Assembly: GCF_016102005.1 (NCBI RefSeq)
Contig: NZ_JACFPL010000002.1
Location: forward strand, 555,258-619,257
Direction: 5' to 3'
Length of the DNA stretch: 64,000 nt
Source: Bifidobacterium choladohabitans
Lineage (GTDB): Bacteria > Actinomycetota > Actinomycetes > Actinomycetales > Bifidobacteriaceae
In this document: one piece after another, positions 9,018-17,587 of the stretch
How positions within the stretch are numbered: the first letter of the stretch is position 1
How the letters are laid out: each line of letters begins with the position of its first letter
Program-made: the position numbers and the translations under genes
The notes under the pieces: model-generated
Database searches by the model: none
The model's input: the letters and a program-made list of their open reading frames with translations, nothing else
Told to the model about the DNA's origin: nothing

Positions 9018-9440
9018 ATGAAATCTAGCAGATGGCATCAAGCCGATAAGGAGTCGGTCATTTTGATCAAGAGCTGGCTCAACGAAAAGGGTTCCGACAC
9101 CTCGATCACTGACCTGGCGGAACTCTTAGGCTTTTCTGCCGCAAAAATGTACAGCATCATGCACCTGACCGGCGTGCCGCTGACCATTGCGGAATTCGCC
9201 ATCGTATGCAAGCACTTCGGCAAGGATCCAACCGAGCAGTGCATGAACATCTTCGACAAATGCGGGTACGACCTGAATCCGGAGCATGCAACCCTGCTGA
9301 AGGAGGCCTCCGGCGGCCGGCGCCTCGGCCAGCGCATACAGGAAGCCCTAACCGCCTACCTGCGGGAAACCGATCATCAACAGGAAGAGACCCACTCTCC
9401 CGCGACGGAACGGATAGGAAGGCATAGCCGGAAGAAATGA
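9018..9440 (+). CDS. Small helix-turn-helix-like regulator, unrecognised family
   Basis: About 140 residues from the ATG at 9018 (an upstream in-frame ATG at 8967 gives 17 extra residues of poor quality). The segment from SITDLAELLGFSAAKMYSIM to PLTIAEFAIVCKHFGKDP looks like the five-helix layout of an XRE/Cro-type DNA-binding domain: a helix, LAELLGFSAAKMYSIM as the helix-turn-helix, then a third helix and a KHFGKDP motif comparable to the usual FxVSxDxL. The C-terminal 45 residues are charged and probably disordered. No clear Shine-Dalgarno sequence is visible. It stands alone in an AT-rich island beside a ParA stub, a setting typical of phage or plasmid regulators. Family inferred from pattern only. 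Confidence 0.5.
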   Translation: MKSSRWHQADKESVILIKSWLNEKGSDTSITDLAELLGFSAAKMYSIMHLTGVPLTIAEFAIVCKHFGKDPTEQCMNIFDKCGYDLNPEHATLLKEASGGRRLGQRIQEALTAYLRETDHQQEETHSPATERIGRHSRKK

Positions 9441-10318
9441 CACTTTTCCGCAGGCCGCGCACACCGCGGCGGCGGGACATGACGTTTCTGGCGTATATTT
9501 GCAGGCAGGTAAGAATTACCACCGTCCGACAATCCTTGGACGGGGTCCAGACTCGAAAAGCTTCACGTCGCAAAAGTACCCAAAACCCGAGCGTCAAAGC
9601 TTTACAACACAGCGGCACAGACTTCGGCAATCGACGACAAACGGATGCGACCTGTTGTAAAAGCAATACCAAGGGGCAGTATACATCGCAACGGAGAACG
9701 ACGCGACTGACCAGCCGACCAGTGAACAATGGCAGCAGCTCAATGCACAGAACCGGGGTCTACATCATGCGCAATCCCACCGGAAGCGATTACAAAGCGT
9801 TCAGATGCCAGCTCGATGCCGTCAGCGCCATGCAGATCCAAGTCATCGGGGACTCGAGCACTAAGGACCAGTTTGCGCGCCGCACAGACTCACTGACCAT
9901 CTCGCAGGAAAGCTACATCTCCTGGAGAAGGGACGAATGCGGGAACAGTCCGTCGCGAACCAACACCCGAGCACCTGCAAAGACAAATCGTCAACGAGAA
10001 CAACGAAAGATCGTCATGTGAAGGAAGCACAAGCGTCTCCCAGGCGGCGGGAGCCGTTCATCGCGGCCCAAGGGGCTTCCCCCGTCCGCGTCACCAAATG
10101 TTGCGCCCCCTTGAAGCCATCAAATGTTTAATTTTTAATGTAAAACATAAATATTTTACCTCAATGATTCCGGGCCCGCGAAAGAGCAGAACACCGAACC
10201 TTTAGGCAGGGTAAACATTCTAGCTGCATATGATATATGAAAAGGTTTAATTTAAACATTACATAGTAAGCATGCTAACCTTAAACAGGCGTGCTGTCCG
10301 AAGGACTCGGAAGGAGCG
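9441..10318. other. Accessory intergenic region with iterated AT-rich palindromes
   Basis: Open frames here (for instance plus 9437-10021 and minus 9157-9729) are Arg/Ser/Thr- or Cys/Arg-rich without family features and I reject them. From 10120 to 10260 the sequence is AT-rich with repeated elements: AATGTTTAA at 10123-10131, GTAAAA/TTTTAC arms at 10140-10145 and 10154-10159, TAAACATT near 10212, and the palindrome GTTTAATTTAAAC at 10245-10257 running into TTAAACATT. They lie directly upstream of the ParA stub. Confidence 0.45.
10245..10257. promoter_or_regulatory. Palindrome GTTTAA-T-TTAAAC upstream of the ParA stub
   Basis: A perfect 6-1-6 inverted repeat 62 bases before the ParA start. 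It shares TTAAACATT/AATGTTTAA with sites at 10123 and about 10212, as expected of iterated operators or partition sites. It does not match the canonical parS consensus. Confidence 0.4.
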
Positions 10319-10525
10319 ATGATTGCAAACGTCATAGCCTGGGCCAACACCAAGGGGGGCGTCGGCAAGACCACCAGCATCCCCCGCAGAACTCGCGCTT
10401 ACGGATTTGATACCACTCCGGCGCTCTCGCCAATCCCGTCGATTTTCTCCTTCGTTACCGCCTCTTCAGCTGAGTGCGTTCAGATCGGCGTCGGGGCTTT
10501 GACGACGACTCTCACAGCTGAATGA
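10319..10525 (+). pseudogene. ParA ATPase N-terminal stub
   Basis: The first 20 residues carry the deviant Walker A motif of ParA/MinD ATPases (WANTKGGVGKTTS), preceded by AAGGAG. Immediately after the P-loop the frame is lost: the remaining 48 residues have no ParA features, and an alternative frame reads AELALTDLIPL, suggesting a deletion. Intact ParA proteins have about 190-280 residues with Walker B motifs that are absent here. It is a plasmid- or integrative-element-derived remnant. No parB is visible. Confidence 0.65.
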
Positions 10526-10587
10526 TAGAAGTGGTCAACACTTCAGCGGCCAGAAAATAAGCACCAGGAACTTTGAGAGGAAAAGCC

Positions 10588-10884
10588 ATGAGCTTGACGA
10601 ATGACAACAATCCGAGGGTTGAAGTCACAATGATATTTGCTGACTGCGAAGACCCGATGGCTACTGCAGTGGAATGGGCTCAAAGCATCGCTACATCTAG
10701 GGGAATAGATCCCAGCAAGGATCAAGTTGTGTTCATCCGTGAACTCAGGCGTGCGGAGCCGAGTCTAAGTCTGAAATCAGCCGTGTATCTTGCCCAGATG
10801 ACAGCGCGAGCTTACCGAACTGAAGGCAACACAGATGGTACAGGCATCAAGAGTCTGCCTGACACCAACTGCAATATTCCGTGA
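10588..10884 (+). CDS. Small protein of unknown function with an L7/L12-like helix motif
   Basis: The ATG at 10588 follows GAGAGG with 7 bases spacing, better than the upstream in-frame start at 10573. The 98-residue product has a central segment VVFIRELRRAEPSLSLKSAVYLAQMTAR that follows the pattern of the C-terminal domain of ribosomal protein L7/L12 (hydrophobic strand, charged helix, L-x-L-K-x-A-x-x-L helix). Orphan proteins with this fold occur in actinobacteria, and nothing more can be said of function. Its good ribosome site contrasts with the decayed genes around it, so it may be expressed. No operon partner. Confidence 0.55.
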   Translation: MSLTNDNNPRVEVTMIFADCEDPMATAVEWAQSIATSRGIDPSKDQVVFIRELRRAEPSLSLKSAVYLAQMTARAYRTEGNTDGTGIKSLPDTNCNIP

Positions 10885-10893
10885 GCCCTTCCA

Positions 10894-10975
10894 GTCCCAA
10901 TCAAACGAACTGGACATATAGGTATGCCTCAAAGTCATCCAATTGACTACATATCGAGCCCGTCGTGATTGGGAC
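10894..10975. repeat. Long-spaced inverted repeat downstream of the small protein gene
   Basis: GTCCCAATCA (10894-10903) and TGATTGGGAC (10966-10975) are perfect 10-bp inverted arms with a 62-base spacer. The right arm is followed by CGTTTTGTTT. It could form a long hairpin terminator or be the scar of a small mobile insertion. Confidence 0.4.
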
Positions 10976-11161
10976 CGTTTTGTTTCGGTATGTCTTCTCC
11001 CTCAATAAGATAATGCTTCTCGCTTTCTCAGCTATTTTATGGAGATGAGCCATCTGTCCCCCCGTCCGGGTGTAACACCAGTGCGGCCATACTCCAGTCT
11101 TGATGATGCTAAGAGCCCTTCCCGGAACGCCTGCGTGGATAGCTGAAGATCTCGATCATAC

Positions 11162-11383
11162 TTATTTGGCTTGGACCGCTTCTCTAACCTTGCCCATCAC
11201 ATTAATCAGAGCCGATGAAGCGCTCTCTAATTGCGTTATAGAAGACTTCCAGTCATCGCGTACTTTTCCTGCGGTATTTATCTCATCAGCAATTATATTG
11301 ACTTTTTCTGCGGATACTGCACGGCTAAGCCATTTGGCATACATGTCAACCACAGGAGATTGATATGCGGTCAAAGAAAACAC
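11162..11383 (-). CDS. Possible small alpha-helical protein
   Basis: A 73-residue frame starting at GTG, mostly helical and rich in Ala, Ser, Val and Lys, with a single Trp (DDWKSS) followed by an amphipathic segment ending MGKVREAVQAK. No ribosome site is seen. It has a faint likeness to WXG100-sized secreted helical proteins but lacks the WXG motif. It could also be chance coding. Confidence 0.2.
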   Translation of the reverse strand: MFSLTAYQSPVVDMYAKWLSRAVSAEKVNIIADEINTAGKVRDDWKSSITQLESASSALINVMGKVREAVQAK

Positions 11384-11559
11384 AAGCTACTGGCCCTAGT
11401 ACCAAGAAGCGCGTCAGCGGCACTGATGTTGGTGTTGCTAAAACAGCTAGCGCCCCAGAACTCACTACAACTGCACAGAAGCCAATAATTGAACACTCTC
11501 AAACTAGAGAACATGTCCCCCAATGTAATGTTGAAAATAATTGGTATTTGACTGCCTAA
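11365..11559 (+). CDS. Possible small basic protein
   Basis: The ATG at 11365 is preceded by CAGGAGATTGAT, a good ribosome site. The 64 residues are Thr/Lys/Ser-rich without hydrophobic core or known motif. It overlaps the start of the minus-strand frame at 11162-11383, so at most one is likely real. Kept only because of the ribosome site. Confidence 0.2.
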   Translation: MRSKKTQATGPSTKKRVSGTDVGVAKTASAPELTTTAQKPIIEHSQTREHVPQCNVENNWYLTA

Positions 11560-12129
11560 TACGGCAGTATTTAAGCTGATTTATGCTCTGAGCATTTGCA
11601 ATTCTGGCAAGGATTGACACTAAAAATGTAGGCAGTCGCCAACTTTACGTGTAATTAAAGTGCGTCGAATAAATCCAAGAAGAGACGCGGAGCGGTTTCG
11701 GCCTTCACCCATAGATATCTGGATTGGCAATATCATCCTTAGTGGCGTTGAGGGGCGATATTTACACTGATCTTTCTCGTTGTAACCTTATTTTGCAAAA
11801 CTACGCATGCTAGTTCAACAATGCCCGTGAATACCCAGCTGGTATTCGTATTACTGATCGGTTCCTTGGAACCCTGGATATTTTCATTCAATCAAAAAAC
11901 AGAACACAGAAAGTCCTTTAGGGCCAGCAGTGTCATTGAGATTCGTAATTATTACACTGGTTATCACTCCCTCCTATCACAATCTTCATGCTCGGATGGG
12001 GGCCATCTTCATGGCTTTTAATTCTTGTGTTCATTACGGGTAGCTTAGCCAGCGAATTACTATTCCCAGCACCGGCAGCTTCAAAAAAGAAGGAACGATG
12101 ATTATGAGAATAACTACCATTTATTATTC
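11560..12129. other. Gene-free AT-rich stretch before the TetR gene
   Basis: Short open frames on both strands lack ribosome sites and protein-like composition. No repeat or RNA structure stood out. This is the right edge of the low-GC island. Confidence 0.4.
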
Positions 12130-12158
12130 TTGACTGTTTAGTCAAATAATGCTATCTT
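12130..12158 (+). promoter_or_regulatory. Promoter with embedded operator for a leaderless TetR gene
   Basis: TTGACT at 12130-12135 and TATCTT at 12153-12158 are spaced by 17 bases. TTGACT is also the left arm of a perfect palindrome TTGACT-GTTT-AGTCAA (12130-12145), so a repressor bound here would cover the -35 box. The ATG of the regulator lies only 7 bases after the -10 box, which places the expected transcription start at or next to the start codon. Confidence 0.6.
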
Positions 12159-12165
12159 GGCGAGC

Positions 12166-12591
12166 ATGGGTCGAAAGAGAAGTTTCGATGATGATGCAGT
12201 ACTTGCACGTGCCCGCGAGGTTTTCCTGGAACATGGCTATGAGGGTACGTCAATTGATGCTCTCGTCAAAGCCACAGGTCTGCTCCGGGGCAGTCTCTAC
12301 GGTGCCTTCGGCAGCAAGCGTGGGATGTTCCTGGCTGCGCTTCGCGATGCAACGGATTCGGAGTGGCACGATTCAGGAGTGCTCAATCTGGTATTGGTGG
12401 CACTCATGGAGCTGTCGGATCATGATCTAGAGGTTCGCAGACTGGTCAGGGATTACCTTGTAAAGCTGTCCAACTCGGGATCTGACGATACCAATGCTGT
12501 GACCGTTGATGTCGCCACGCTCCTTGGCGAGACGCTGCTGCAGCGTGCACATATTCGGTTTCAGTCTGATAATGAAAGAAGCAAGTCATGA
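12166..12591 (+). CDS. Short TetR/AcrR-type transcriptional regulator
   Basis: The N-terminal 50 residues are a TetR DNA-binding domain: a first helix (ARAREVFLEHGYEGTS), IDALVKATGLLRGSLYGAFGSK as the helix-turn-helix region with the usual GSLYGAFGSK, then an acyl helix. The whole protein has only 141 residues against about 180-210 for the family, so the ligand-binding domain is shortened, probably truncated at the C terminus. The start at 12166 (MGRKRSF) fits the conserved beginning of the domain; no Shine-Dalgarno sequence precedes it, in line with a leaderless message. The stop overlaps the start of the next gene (ATGA), so they are co-translated. Autoregulation through the palindrome at 12130-12145 is inferred. 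Confidence 0.8.
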   Translation: MGRKRSFDDDAVLARAREVFLEHGYEGTSIDALVKATGLLRGSLYGAFGSKRGMFLAALRDATDSEWHDSGVLNLVLVALMELSDHDLEVRRLVRDYLVKLSNSGSDDTNAVTVDVATLLGETLLQRAHIRFQSDNERSKS

Positions 12592-12944
12592 ACAACAGGG
12601 TGGCAATTGTCGGGCGGACGCTGGAAGTTGAACCGCAGGGCTTGGATAAGATGTGGTCGTTCAAAGGGAAACTGGTGGTGCCGCTCGAGCATGTTCTGGG
12701 TGCGAGCGAGGATCCGGGCATTCTTGATGATACCAAGGGGCTGCGTGCGCCCGGCCTTCATGTCCCCGGTAAATGGGCTGGCACATACATTGAGCATGGG
12801 GAAAAGACATTCTGGAATGTCACCAGACCTGAAATTCCCATTGTCATCCAACTCAAGGACGAGCACTATGACCGGCTGGTGCTCGGGGTGGAGCAACCCC
12901 GCGAGCTGGTCAATAGGATCAATGCGGCCATTCCTAAGCAATAA
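12588..12944 (+). CDS. Bacterial PH-like domain protein, unknown function
   Basis: A 118-residue protein starting 4 bases inside the preceding TetR gene. The order of motifs (LEVEPQGLDKMWSFKGKLVVPL, then HVLGA, GLRAPGLHVPGKWAGTY, KTFWNVTRP, IVIQL, YDRLVLGVEQP) matches a family of stand-alone actinobacterial proteins with a predicted pleckstrin-homology-like beta fold: a first strand pair, the GxxxPGxxxAGT loop, then FWxV and a final helix. There is no signal peptide or membrane helix. Such proteins are often next to TetR regulators, which suggests a stress or envelope sensor, but no biochemical role is known to me. Confidence 0.6.
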   Translation: MNNRVAIVGRTLEVEPQGLDKMWSFKGKLVVPLEHVLGASEDPGILDDTKGLRAPGLHVPGKWAGTYIEHGEKTFWNVTRPEIPIVIQLKDEHYDRLVLGVEQPRELVNRINAAIPKQ

Positions 12945-13022
12945 ACAATGAACTGAATGAAGTGCAGGACCTGAGCTCCTTTATCGACTATCGACATTTA
13001 ATATCCCGAGAGCCAGATAACT

Positions 13023-13084
13023 GGGCCGACAAGTCATATGCGACAATACCGTCTTCGACGTATCGCCGTATGGCTTGTCGGCCC
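13023..13084. terminator. Bidirectional terminator candidate before guaA 3' end
   Basis: GGGCCGACAAG (13023-13033) and CTTGTCGGCCC (13074-13084) are perfect 11-bp inverted arms with a 40-base loop containing further short pairings. It sits between two convergent genes. No T run flanks it, so termination is inferred from position. Confidence 0.5.
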
Positions 13085-13090
13085 GGATGC

Positions 13091-14653
13091 TCACTCCCAC
13101 TCGATGGTTGCCGGAGGCTTCGAGGTGCAGTCCAGGACCACGCGGTTGATGCCCGGGCACTCGTTGGTAATGCGTGTGGAAATGGTGGCCAGCACGTCGT
13201 AGGGCAGACGCGTCCAGTCAGCAGTCATGGCGTCCTCGGAGGAGACCGGACGCAGCACAATCGGCGAGCCATAGGTACGCTCGTCGCCTTGCACACCTAC
13301 TGAATGCACATTGGCCAGCAGCACGACCGGGCACTGCCAGATCTGTCGATCCAGCCCAGCCTTGGACAGCTCTTCACGGGCAATCGCATCGGCCTCACGC
13401 AAGGTCTCTAAACGGTCCTGAGTGATCTCCCCGATGATGCGGATGCCCAGACCGGGGCCCGGGAAAGGCTGACGCCAGACGATCTGGTCAGGCAGGCCCA
13501 GTTCGGTACCGATGGCCCGGACCTCATCCTTGAAGAGGGTGCGCAGGGGCTCGATCAGCTTGAACTTGACGTCCTTGGGCAGACCACCCACGTTGTGGTG
13601 GGACTTGATATTGGCCGCTCCATCTCCGCCGCCAGACTCGACCACGTCAGGGTAGAGTGTGCCCTGCACCAGGAACTTGACCTCCTTGCCCGTCTTGCCG
13701 GCCTCCTCTATCACCTGCCGCTGGGCTTTTTCAAAGGTGCGGATGAACTTCTCCCCGATAATTTTGCGCTTGCGCTCAGGCTCGGAAACGCCCTTGAGGG
13801 CGGTCAGGAAGTCCTGCGAGGCATCCACGGCGATCAGCTTGATGCCAGTGGCGGCCACAAAATCATGCTTGACCTGCTCGGCCTCCCCCTTGCGCAAGAG
13901 CCCATGATCCACGAAGACGCAGGTCAGCTGGTCGCCGACGGCCCTGTGAACCAAGGCGGCCGCCACAGCTGAATCGACGCCGCCCGACAGGCCGCAGATG
14001 ACCTGGTCGTCACCCACCGTGCCACGGATCTTCTCCACCTGCTGCTCGATGATGCCCGAGGCGTTCCAGTCCGACGGCAGTCCGGCACACTGGTGCAGGA
14101 AGCGTTCAATCAGGTCCTGCCCCAGAGGGGTGTTGGTCACCTCGGGATGCCACTGGACCCCGTACAGCCCCCGGGAAGGATCCTGCATGGCCGCCACCGG
14201 AGCACCCTCGGTATGCGCCAAAACCTCAAAGCCTTCGGGCGCACGGTTGACGGCGACGCCATGGCTCATCCATACATCCTGCCGCGCCGGCGAATCCTGC
14301 AGTATTCCCTTGGCGCTGTCGATGAAGGCCTCGGTCTTGCCGTACTCCCCCAGTGCCGCCTTGTCCACCTCGCCGCCCAACTCATGGGCCATGACCTGGA
14401 AGCCGTAGCAGATGCCCAGCACAGGCACACCCGACTCGAAAATCCTCTTGTCGATGGTAGGCGCCCCGTCCACGTAGACGGAGGCCGGGCCGCCTGAAAG
14501 GATGACCGCCTTGGGATCCTTGGCCAGCATCTGATCCAGACTCATCGAATGAGGCACCAGCTCGGAGTAGACCCCCGCCTCCCTGACTCGACGAGCGATT
14601 AGCTGGGCGTACTGCGCACCGAAATCGACCACCAGGACGGGACCCTGTGCCAT
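13091..14653 (-). CDS. guaA: GMP synthase (glutamine-hydrolysing)
   Basis: Converts XMP, ATP and glutamine to GMP, the last step of guanine nucleotide synthesis, in the cytoplasm. The 520 residues have the full architecture: class I glutamine amidotransferase with nucleophile Cys82 (GICYGFQ) and His169/Glu171 (GVQWHPEV), the PP-loop ATP pyrophosphatase motif [10 protein letters not shown] at 221-230, and a C-terminal dimerisation domain ending KPPATIEWE. The frame stays open far upstream through the antisense of xfp; I use the ATG at 14653, which fits the family start and follows AGGAG with 6 bases spacing. It is divergent from xfp across 333 bases. Confidence 0.97.
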   Translation of the reverse strand: MAQGPVLVVDFGAQYAQLIARRVREAGVYSELVPHSMSLDQMLAKDPKAVILSGGPASVYVDGAPTIDKRIFESGVPVLGICYGFQVMAHELGGEVDKAALGEYGKTEAFIDSAKGILQDSPARQDVWMSHGVAVNRAPEGFEVLAHTEGAPVAAMQDPSRGLYGVQWHPEVTNTPLGQDLIERFLHQCAGLPSDWNASGIIEQQVEKIRGTVGDDQVICGLSGGVDSAVAAALVHRAVGDQLTCVFVDHGLLRKGEAEQVKHDFVAATGIKLIAVDASQDFLTALKGVSEPERKRKIIGEKFIRTFEKAQRQVIEEAGKTGKEVKFLVQGTLYPDVVESGGGDGAANIKSHHNVGGLPKDVKFKLIEPLRTLFKDEVRAIGTELGLPDQIVWRQPFPGPGLGIRIIGEITQDRLETLREADAIAREELSKAGLDRQIWQCPVVLLANVHSVGVQGDERTYGSPIVLRPVSSEDAMTADWTRLPYDVLATISTRITNECPGINRVVLDCTSKPPATIEWE

Positions 14654-14986
14654 AAAACTCCTTATATATATGCTGTATCTGCCGTGGATGCCCGAGAGCG
14701 ACGAATCAACGCACGCGGACAAGTCCAGTATGGTTCCAGTTTTCGACAATGCTACCGTGATTGAGCCCTCACCGGCACCCCCGGCGGAAATTCCTGTCTG
14801 CAAGCAGACAATTCCCTCGCATTTTCTCACAAGAGCGAACACACACTGCAAGAAAACGTTCAGAAAAGTCTGCTCGTTCACGTACCATGTAGGCATTGGG
14901 TACGAACCCGACGGATGCCTGAAATGACACCGTACGAGCCCGTAACCGAAGTAAATAAACAATCGCACTATAGTGCAGGAGTACAC
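14654..14986. other. Divergent regulatory region between guaA and xfp
   Basis: This 333-base region must hold promoters for both genes. Visible structure: CGTACC/GGTACG inverted arms (14881-14886, 14899-14904) and a 12-bp palindrome next to the xfp ribosome site. An AT-rich TATATA stretch lies just upstream of the guaA ribosome site. No riboswitch could be recognised by eye. Confidence 0.5.
14965..14976 (+). promoter_or_regulatory. Palindrome abutting the xfp ribosome site
   Basis: GCACTATAGTGC is a perfect 12-bp palindrome whose right arm touches AGGAG of the xfp ribosome site (14977-14981). It could be an operator or, as RNA, a small hairpin beside the ribosome site. Function is inferred. 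Confidence 0.4.
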
Positions 14987-17461
14987 ATGACGAATCCTGT
15001 TATCGGCACCCCTTGGGCGAAGCTGGAGACCCCAATCGCCGAGGAGACCCTCGAGGCCGTCGACAAGTATTGGCGGGCGGCCAACTATCTTTCCATCGGA
15101 CAGATTTATCTTCGCAGCAACCCCCTGATGAAGGAGCCCTTCACTCGGGAGGATGTCAAGCATCGTCTGGTCGGCCACTGGGGCACCACCCCCGGCCTGA
15201 ACTTCCTGCTGGGCCATATCAACCGTCTGATCGCCGACCATCAGCAGAACACCGTTATCATCATGGGCCCCGGCCACGGCGGACCCGCCGGCACCTCGCA
15301 GTCCTACCTGGACGGCACTTACAGCGAGTACTACCCCAAGATCACCAACGATGAGGCTGGCCTGCAGAAGTTCTTCCGCCAGTTCTCCTACCCGGGCGGT
15401 ATCCCCTCCCACTTCGCCCCTGAGACCCCCGGATCCATTCACGAGGGCGGCGAGCTGGGCTATGCTCTCTCCCACGCCTACGGCGCCATCATGAACAACC
15501 CCAGCCTCTTCGTGCCCTGCATCGTGGGTGACGGTGAGGCCGAGACCGGCCCTCTGGCCACCGGCTGGCAGTCCAACAAGCTGGTCAACCCCCGCACCGA
15601 CGGCATCGTCCTGCCCATCCTGCACCTGAACGGCTACAAGATCGCCAACCCGACCATCCTCTCGCGCATCTCCGACGAGGAGCTGCATGAGTACTTCCAT
15701 GGCATGGGTTATGAGCCCTTCGAGTTCGTTGCAGGGTTCGACGACGAGGACCACCTGTCCATCCACCGTCGCTTCGCCGACATGCTGGAGACCGTCTTCG
15801 ACAAGATCTGCGACATCAAGGCCCGGGCCGAAACCGACGACATGACCCGGCCCTTCTACCCCATGATCATCTTCCGCACACCCAAGGGATGGACCTGCCC
15901 CAAGTTCATCGACGGCAAGAAGACCGAGGGATCCTGGCGCGCCCACCAGGTGCCGCTGACCTCCGCCCGCGACACCGAGGCCCACTTCCAGATCCTCAAG
16001 AACTGGCTGGCCTCCTACAAGCCCGAGGAGCTCTTCGACGAGAAGGGCACCCTGCGCCCCGAGGTCACCAGCTTCATGCCCAAGGGCGACCTGCGCATCG
16101 GCGAGAACCCCAACGCCAACGGCGGGCGGCTGCTCAAGCCGCTGGAGCTGCCCGACATCCACGACTACGAGATTGACATCAAGAAGCACGGCCACGGCTG
16201 GGGCGCCACCGAGGCCACCCGCGTCCTGGGCTACTACACCCGCGACGTGCTGGCCAAGAACCCCACCGACTTCCGCATCTTCGGACCTGACGAGACGGCC
16301 TCCAACCGTCTGGCCGCCGCCTATGAGGTGACCAACAAGCAGTGGGATGCCGACTACCTGTCGGAGCTGACCGACGAGCATATGGCCCACACCGGCCAGG
16401 TCATCGAGCAGCTCTCCGAGCACCAGATGGAAGGCTTCCTGGAAGGTTACCTGCTGACCGGACGCCACGGCATCTGGAGCTCCTATGAGTCCTTCGTGCA
16501 CGTCATCGACTCCATGATCAACCAGCACGCCAAGTGGCTGGAGGCCACCGTCCGCGAAATCCCGTGGCGCAAGCCCATCGCCGGACTGAACCTCCTGGTC
16601 ACCTCGCACGTCTGGCGTCAGGACCACAACGGATTCTCCCACCAGGATCCCGGCTTCGTCGACATCCTGCTGAACAAGAACTTCAACAACGATCACGTGG
16701 TCAACATCTACTTCCCCGCCGACGCCAACATGCTGCTGAACGTGGGCGAGCGTTGCTACAAGTCGACCAACTGCATCAACGCCATCTTCGCCGGCAAGCA
16801 GCCCGCCGCCACCTACCAGAGCGTGGACGAGGCCGCCGCCGAGCTGGAGAAGGGGGCCGCCCGCTGGGATTGGGCCTCCAACGCCAAGAATGCCGAGGAT
16901 GCTGATGTCGTCATCGCCACCGCAGGCGACATCCCCACCCAGGAGGCCCTGGCCGCCGACGACATGCTGCAGAAGCTGGGCGTGAAGGTCCAGTTCGTCA
17001 ACGTGGTCGACCTGTTGAAGATCCAAGACACCGAGGAGAACGATCAGGCCCTGTCCGACGAGGAGTTCACCGAGCTCTTCAGCAAGGACAAGCCGGTCCT
17101 GTTCGCCTTCCACGCCTACCCCGGCTCCATCTACCGCCTGATTCACGGACGTCCCAACCACGACAACTTCTCCGTGCACGGATACGAGGAGCAGGGCTCC
17201 ACCACCACGCCGTTCGACATGGTGCGCGTCAACGACATGGATCGCTGGTGCCTGGCCGCCTCCGCCCTGAAGCTGGTGGACGCCGGCAAGTACGCCGACC
17301 AGATCGACAAGTGGACCAAGTTCCGCGACGAGGCCTTCCAGTTCGCCGTGGACAAGGGCTACGACCACCCCGATTACACCGATTGGGTCTGGCCCGATGC
17401 CAACCGCGCCGGCCAGGAGACCATCTCCGCCACCGCCGCGACCGCCGGAGACAACGAGTGA
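14987..17461 (+). CDS. xfp: Xylulose-5-phosphate/fructose-6-phosphate phosphoketolase
   Basis: The defining enzyme of the bifid shunt: with thiamine diphosphate it splits fructose-6-phosphate or xylulose-5-phosphate with phosphate to acetyl phosphate plus erythrose-4-phosphate or glyceraldehyde-3-phosphate. The 824 residues match the usual bifidobacterial length. Visible key residues are His64 (VGHWGTTPG), His97 (GPGHGGP) and the thiamine diphosphate motif GDGEAETGP at 181-189; the C-terminal domain carries the [24 protein letters not shown] region. I start at ATG 14987 ([10 protein letters not shown]), after AGGAG, not at the in-frame 14915. A strong hairpin follows at 17481. pta and ackA downstream use its product. 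The sequence is strongly codon-biased, as expected for a very abundant protein. Confidence 0.98.
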   Translation: MTNPVIGTPWAKLETPIAEETLEAVDKYWRAANYLSIGQIYLRSNPLMKEPFTREDVKHRLVGHWGTTPGLNFLLGHINRLIADHQQNTVIIMGPGHGGPAGTSQSYLDGTYSEYYPKITNDEAGLQKFFRQFSYPGGIPSHFAPETPGSIHEGGELGYALSHAYGAIMNNPSLFVPCIVGDGEAETGPLATGWQSNKLVNPRTDGIVLPILHLNGYKIANPTILSRISDEELHEYFHGMGYEPFEFVAGFDDEDHLSIHRRFADMLETVFDKICDIKARAETDDMTRPFYPMIIFRTPKGWTCPKFIDGKKTEGSWRAHQVPLTSARDTEAHFQILKNWLASYKPEELFDEKGTLRPEVTSFMPKGDLRIGENPNANGGRLLKPLELPDIHDYEIDIKKHGHGWGATEATRVLGYYTRDVLAKNPTDFRIFGPDETASNRLAAAYEVTNKQWDADYLSELTDEHMAHTGQVIEQLSEHQMEGFLEGYLLTGRHGIWSSYESFVHVIDSMINQHAKWLEATVREIPWRKPIAGLNLLVTSHVWRQDHNGFSHQDPGFVDILLNKNFNNDHVVNIYFPADANMLLNVGERCYKSTNCINAIFAGKQPAATYQSVDEAAAELEKGAARWDWASNAKNAEDADVVIATAGDIPTQEALAADDMLQKLGVKVQFVNVVDLLKIQDTEENDQALSDEEFTELFSKDKPVLFAFHAYPGSIYRLIHGRPNHDNFSVHGYEEQGSTTTPFDMVRVNDMDRWCLAASALKLVDAGKYADQIDKWTKFRDEAFQFAVDKGYDHPDYTDWVWPDANRAGQETISATAATAGDNE

Positions 17462-17480
17462 TACGCTGATCCGACCCTTG

Positions 17481-17517
17481 AACCGCCCGTCATGCGCAGC
17501 CCGCATGGCGGGCGGTT
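17481..17517 (+). terminator. Terminator after xfp
   Basis: AACCGCCCGTCATGCG (17481-17496) pairs with CGCATGGCGGGCGGTT (17502-17517) with a single G-T mismatch around a 5-base loop. A short T-rich TTTCTGT includes the end of the stem. Strong stem, weak tail. Confidence 0.7.
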
Positions 17518-17587
17518 TCTGTATACTGGACAAGGTTGTGCACAAAGCAGTCATCAAGGCAACCACGTCCGGACAGGAGAAGACACA

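Noticed and set aside
8376..9041. Overlapping minus-strand frames 8376-8684, 8552-8752 and 8691-9041 considered as a decayed gene
   Set aside because: No motif held across frames; could not be tied to a family.
9437..10021. 194-residue plus frame and its minus counterpart 9157-9729
   Set aside because: Arg/Thr/Ser-rich or Cys/Arg-rich, no ribosome site, no hydrophobic core.
10120..10260. Canonical parS sites
   Set aside because: Palindromes do not match GTTTCACGTGAAAC.
11162..11383. WXG100 (ESAT-6-like) substrate for the EccC-like ATPase
   Set aside because: No WXG motif, no ribosome site, wrong length and 47 kb away.
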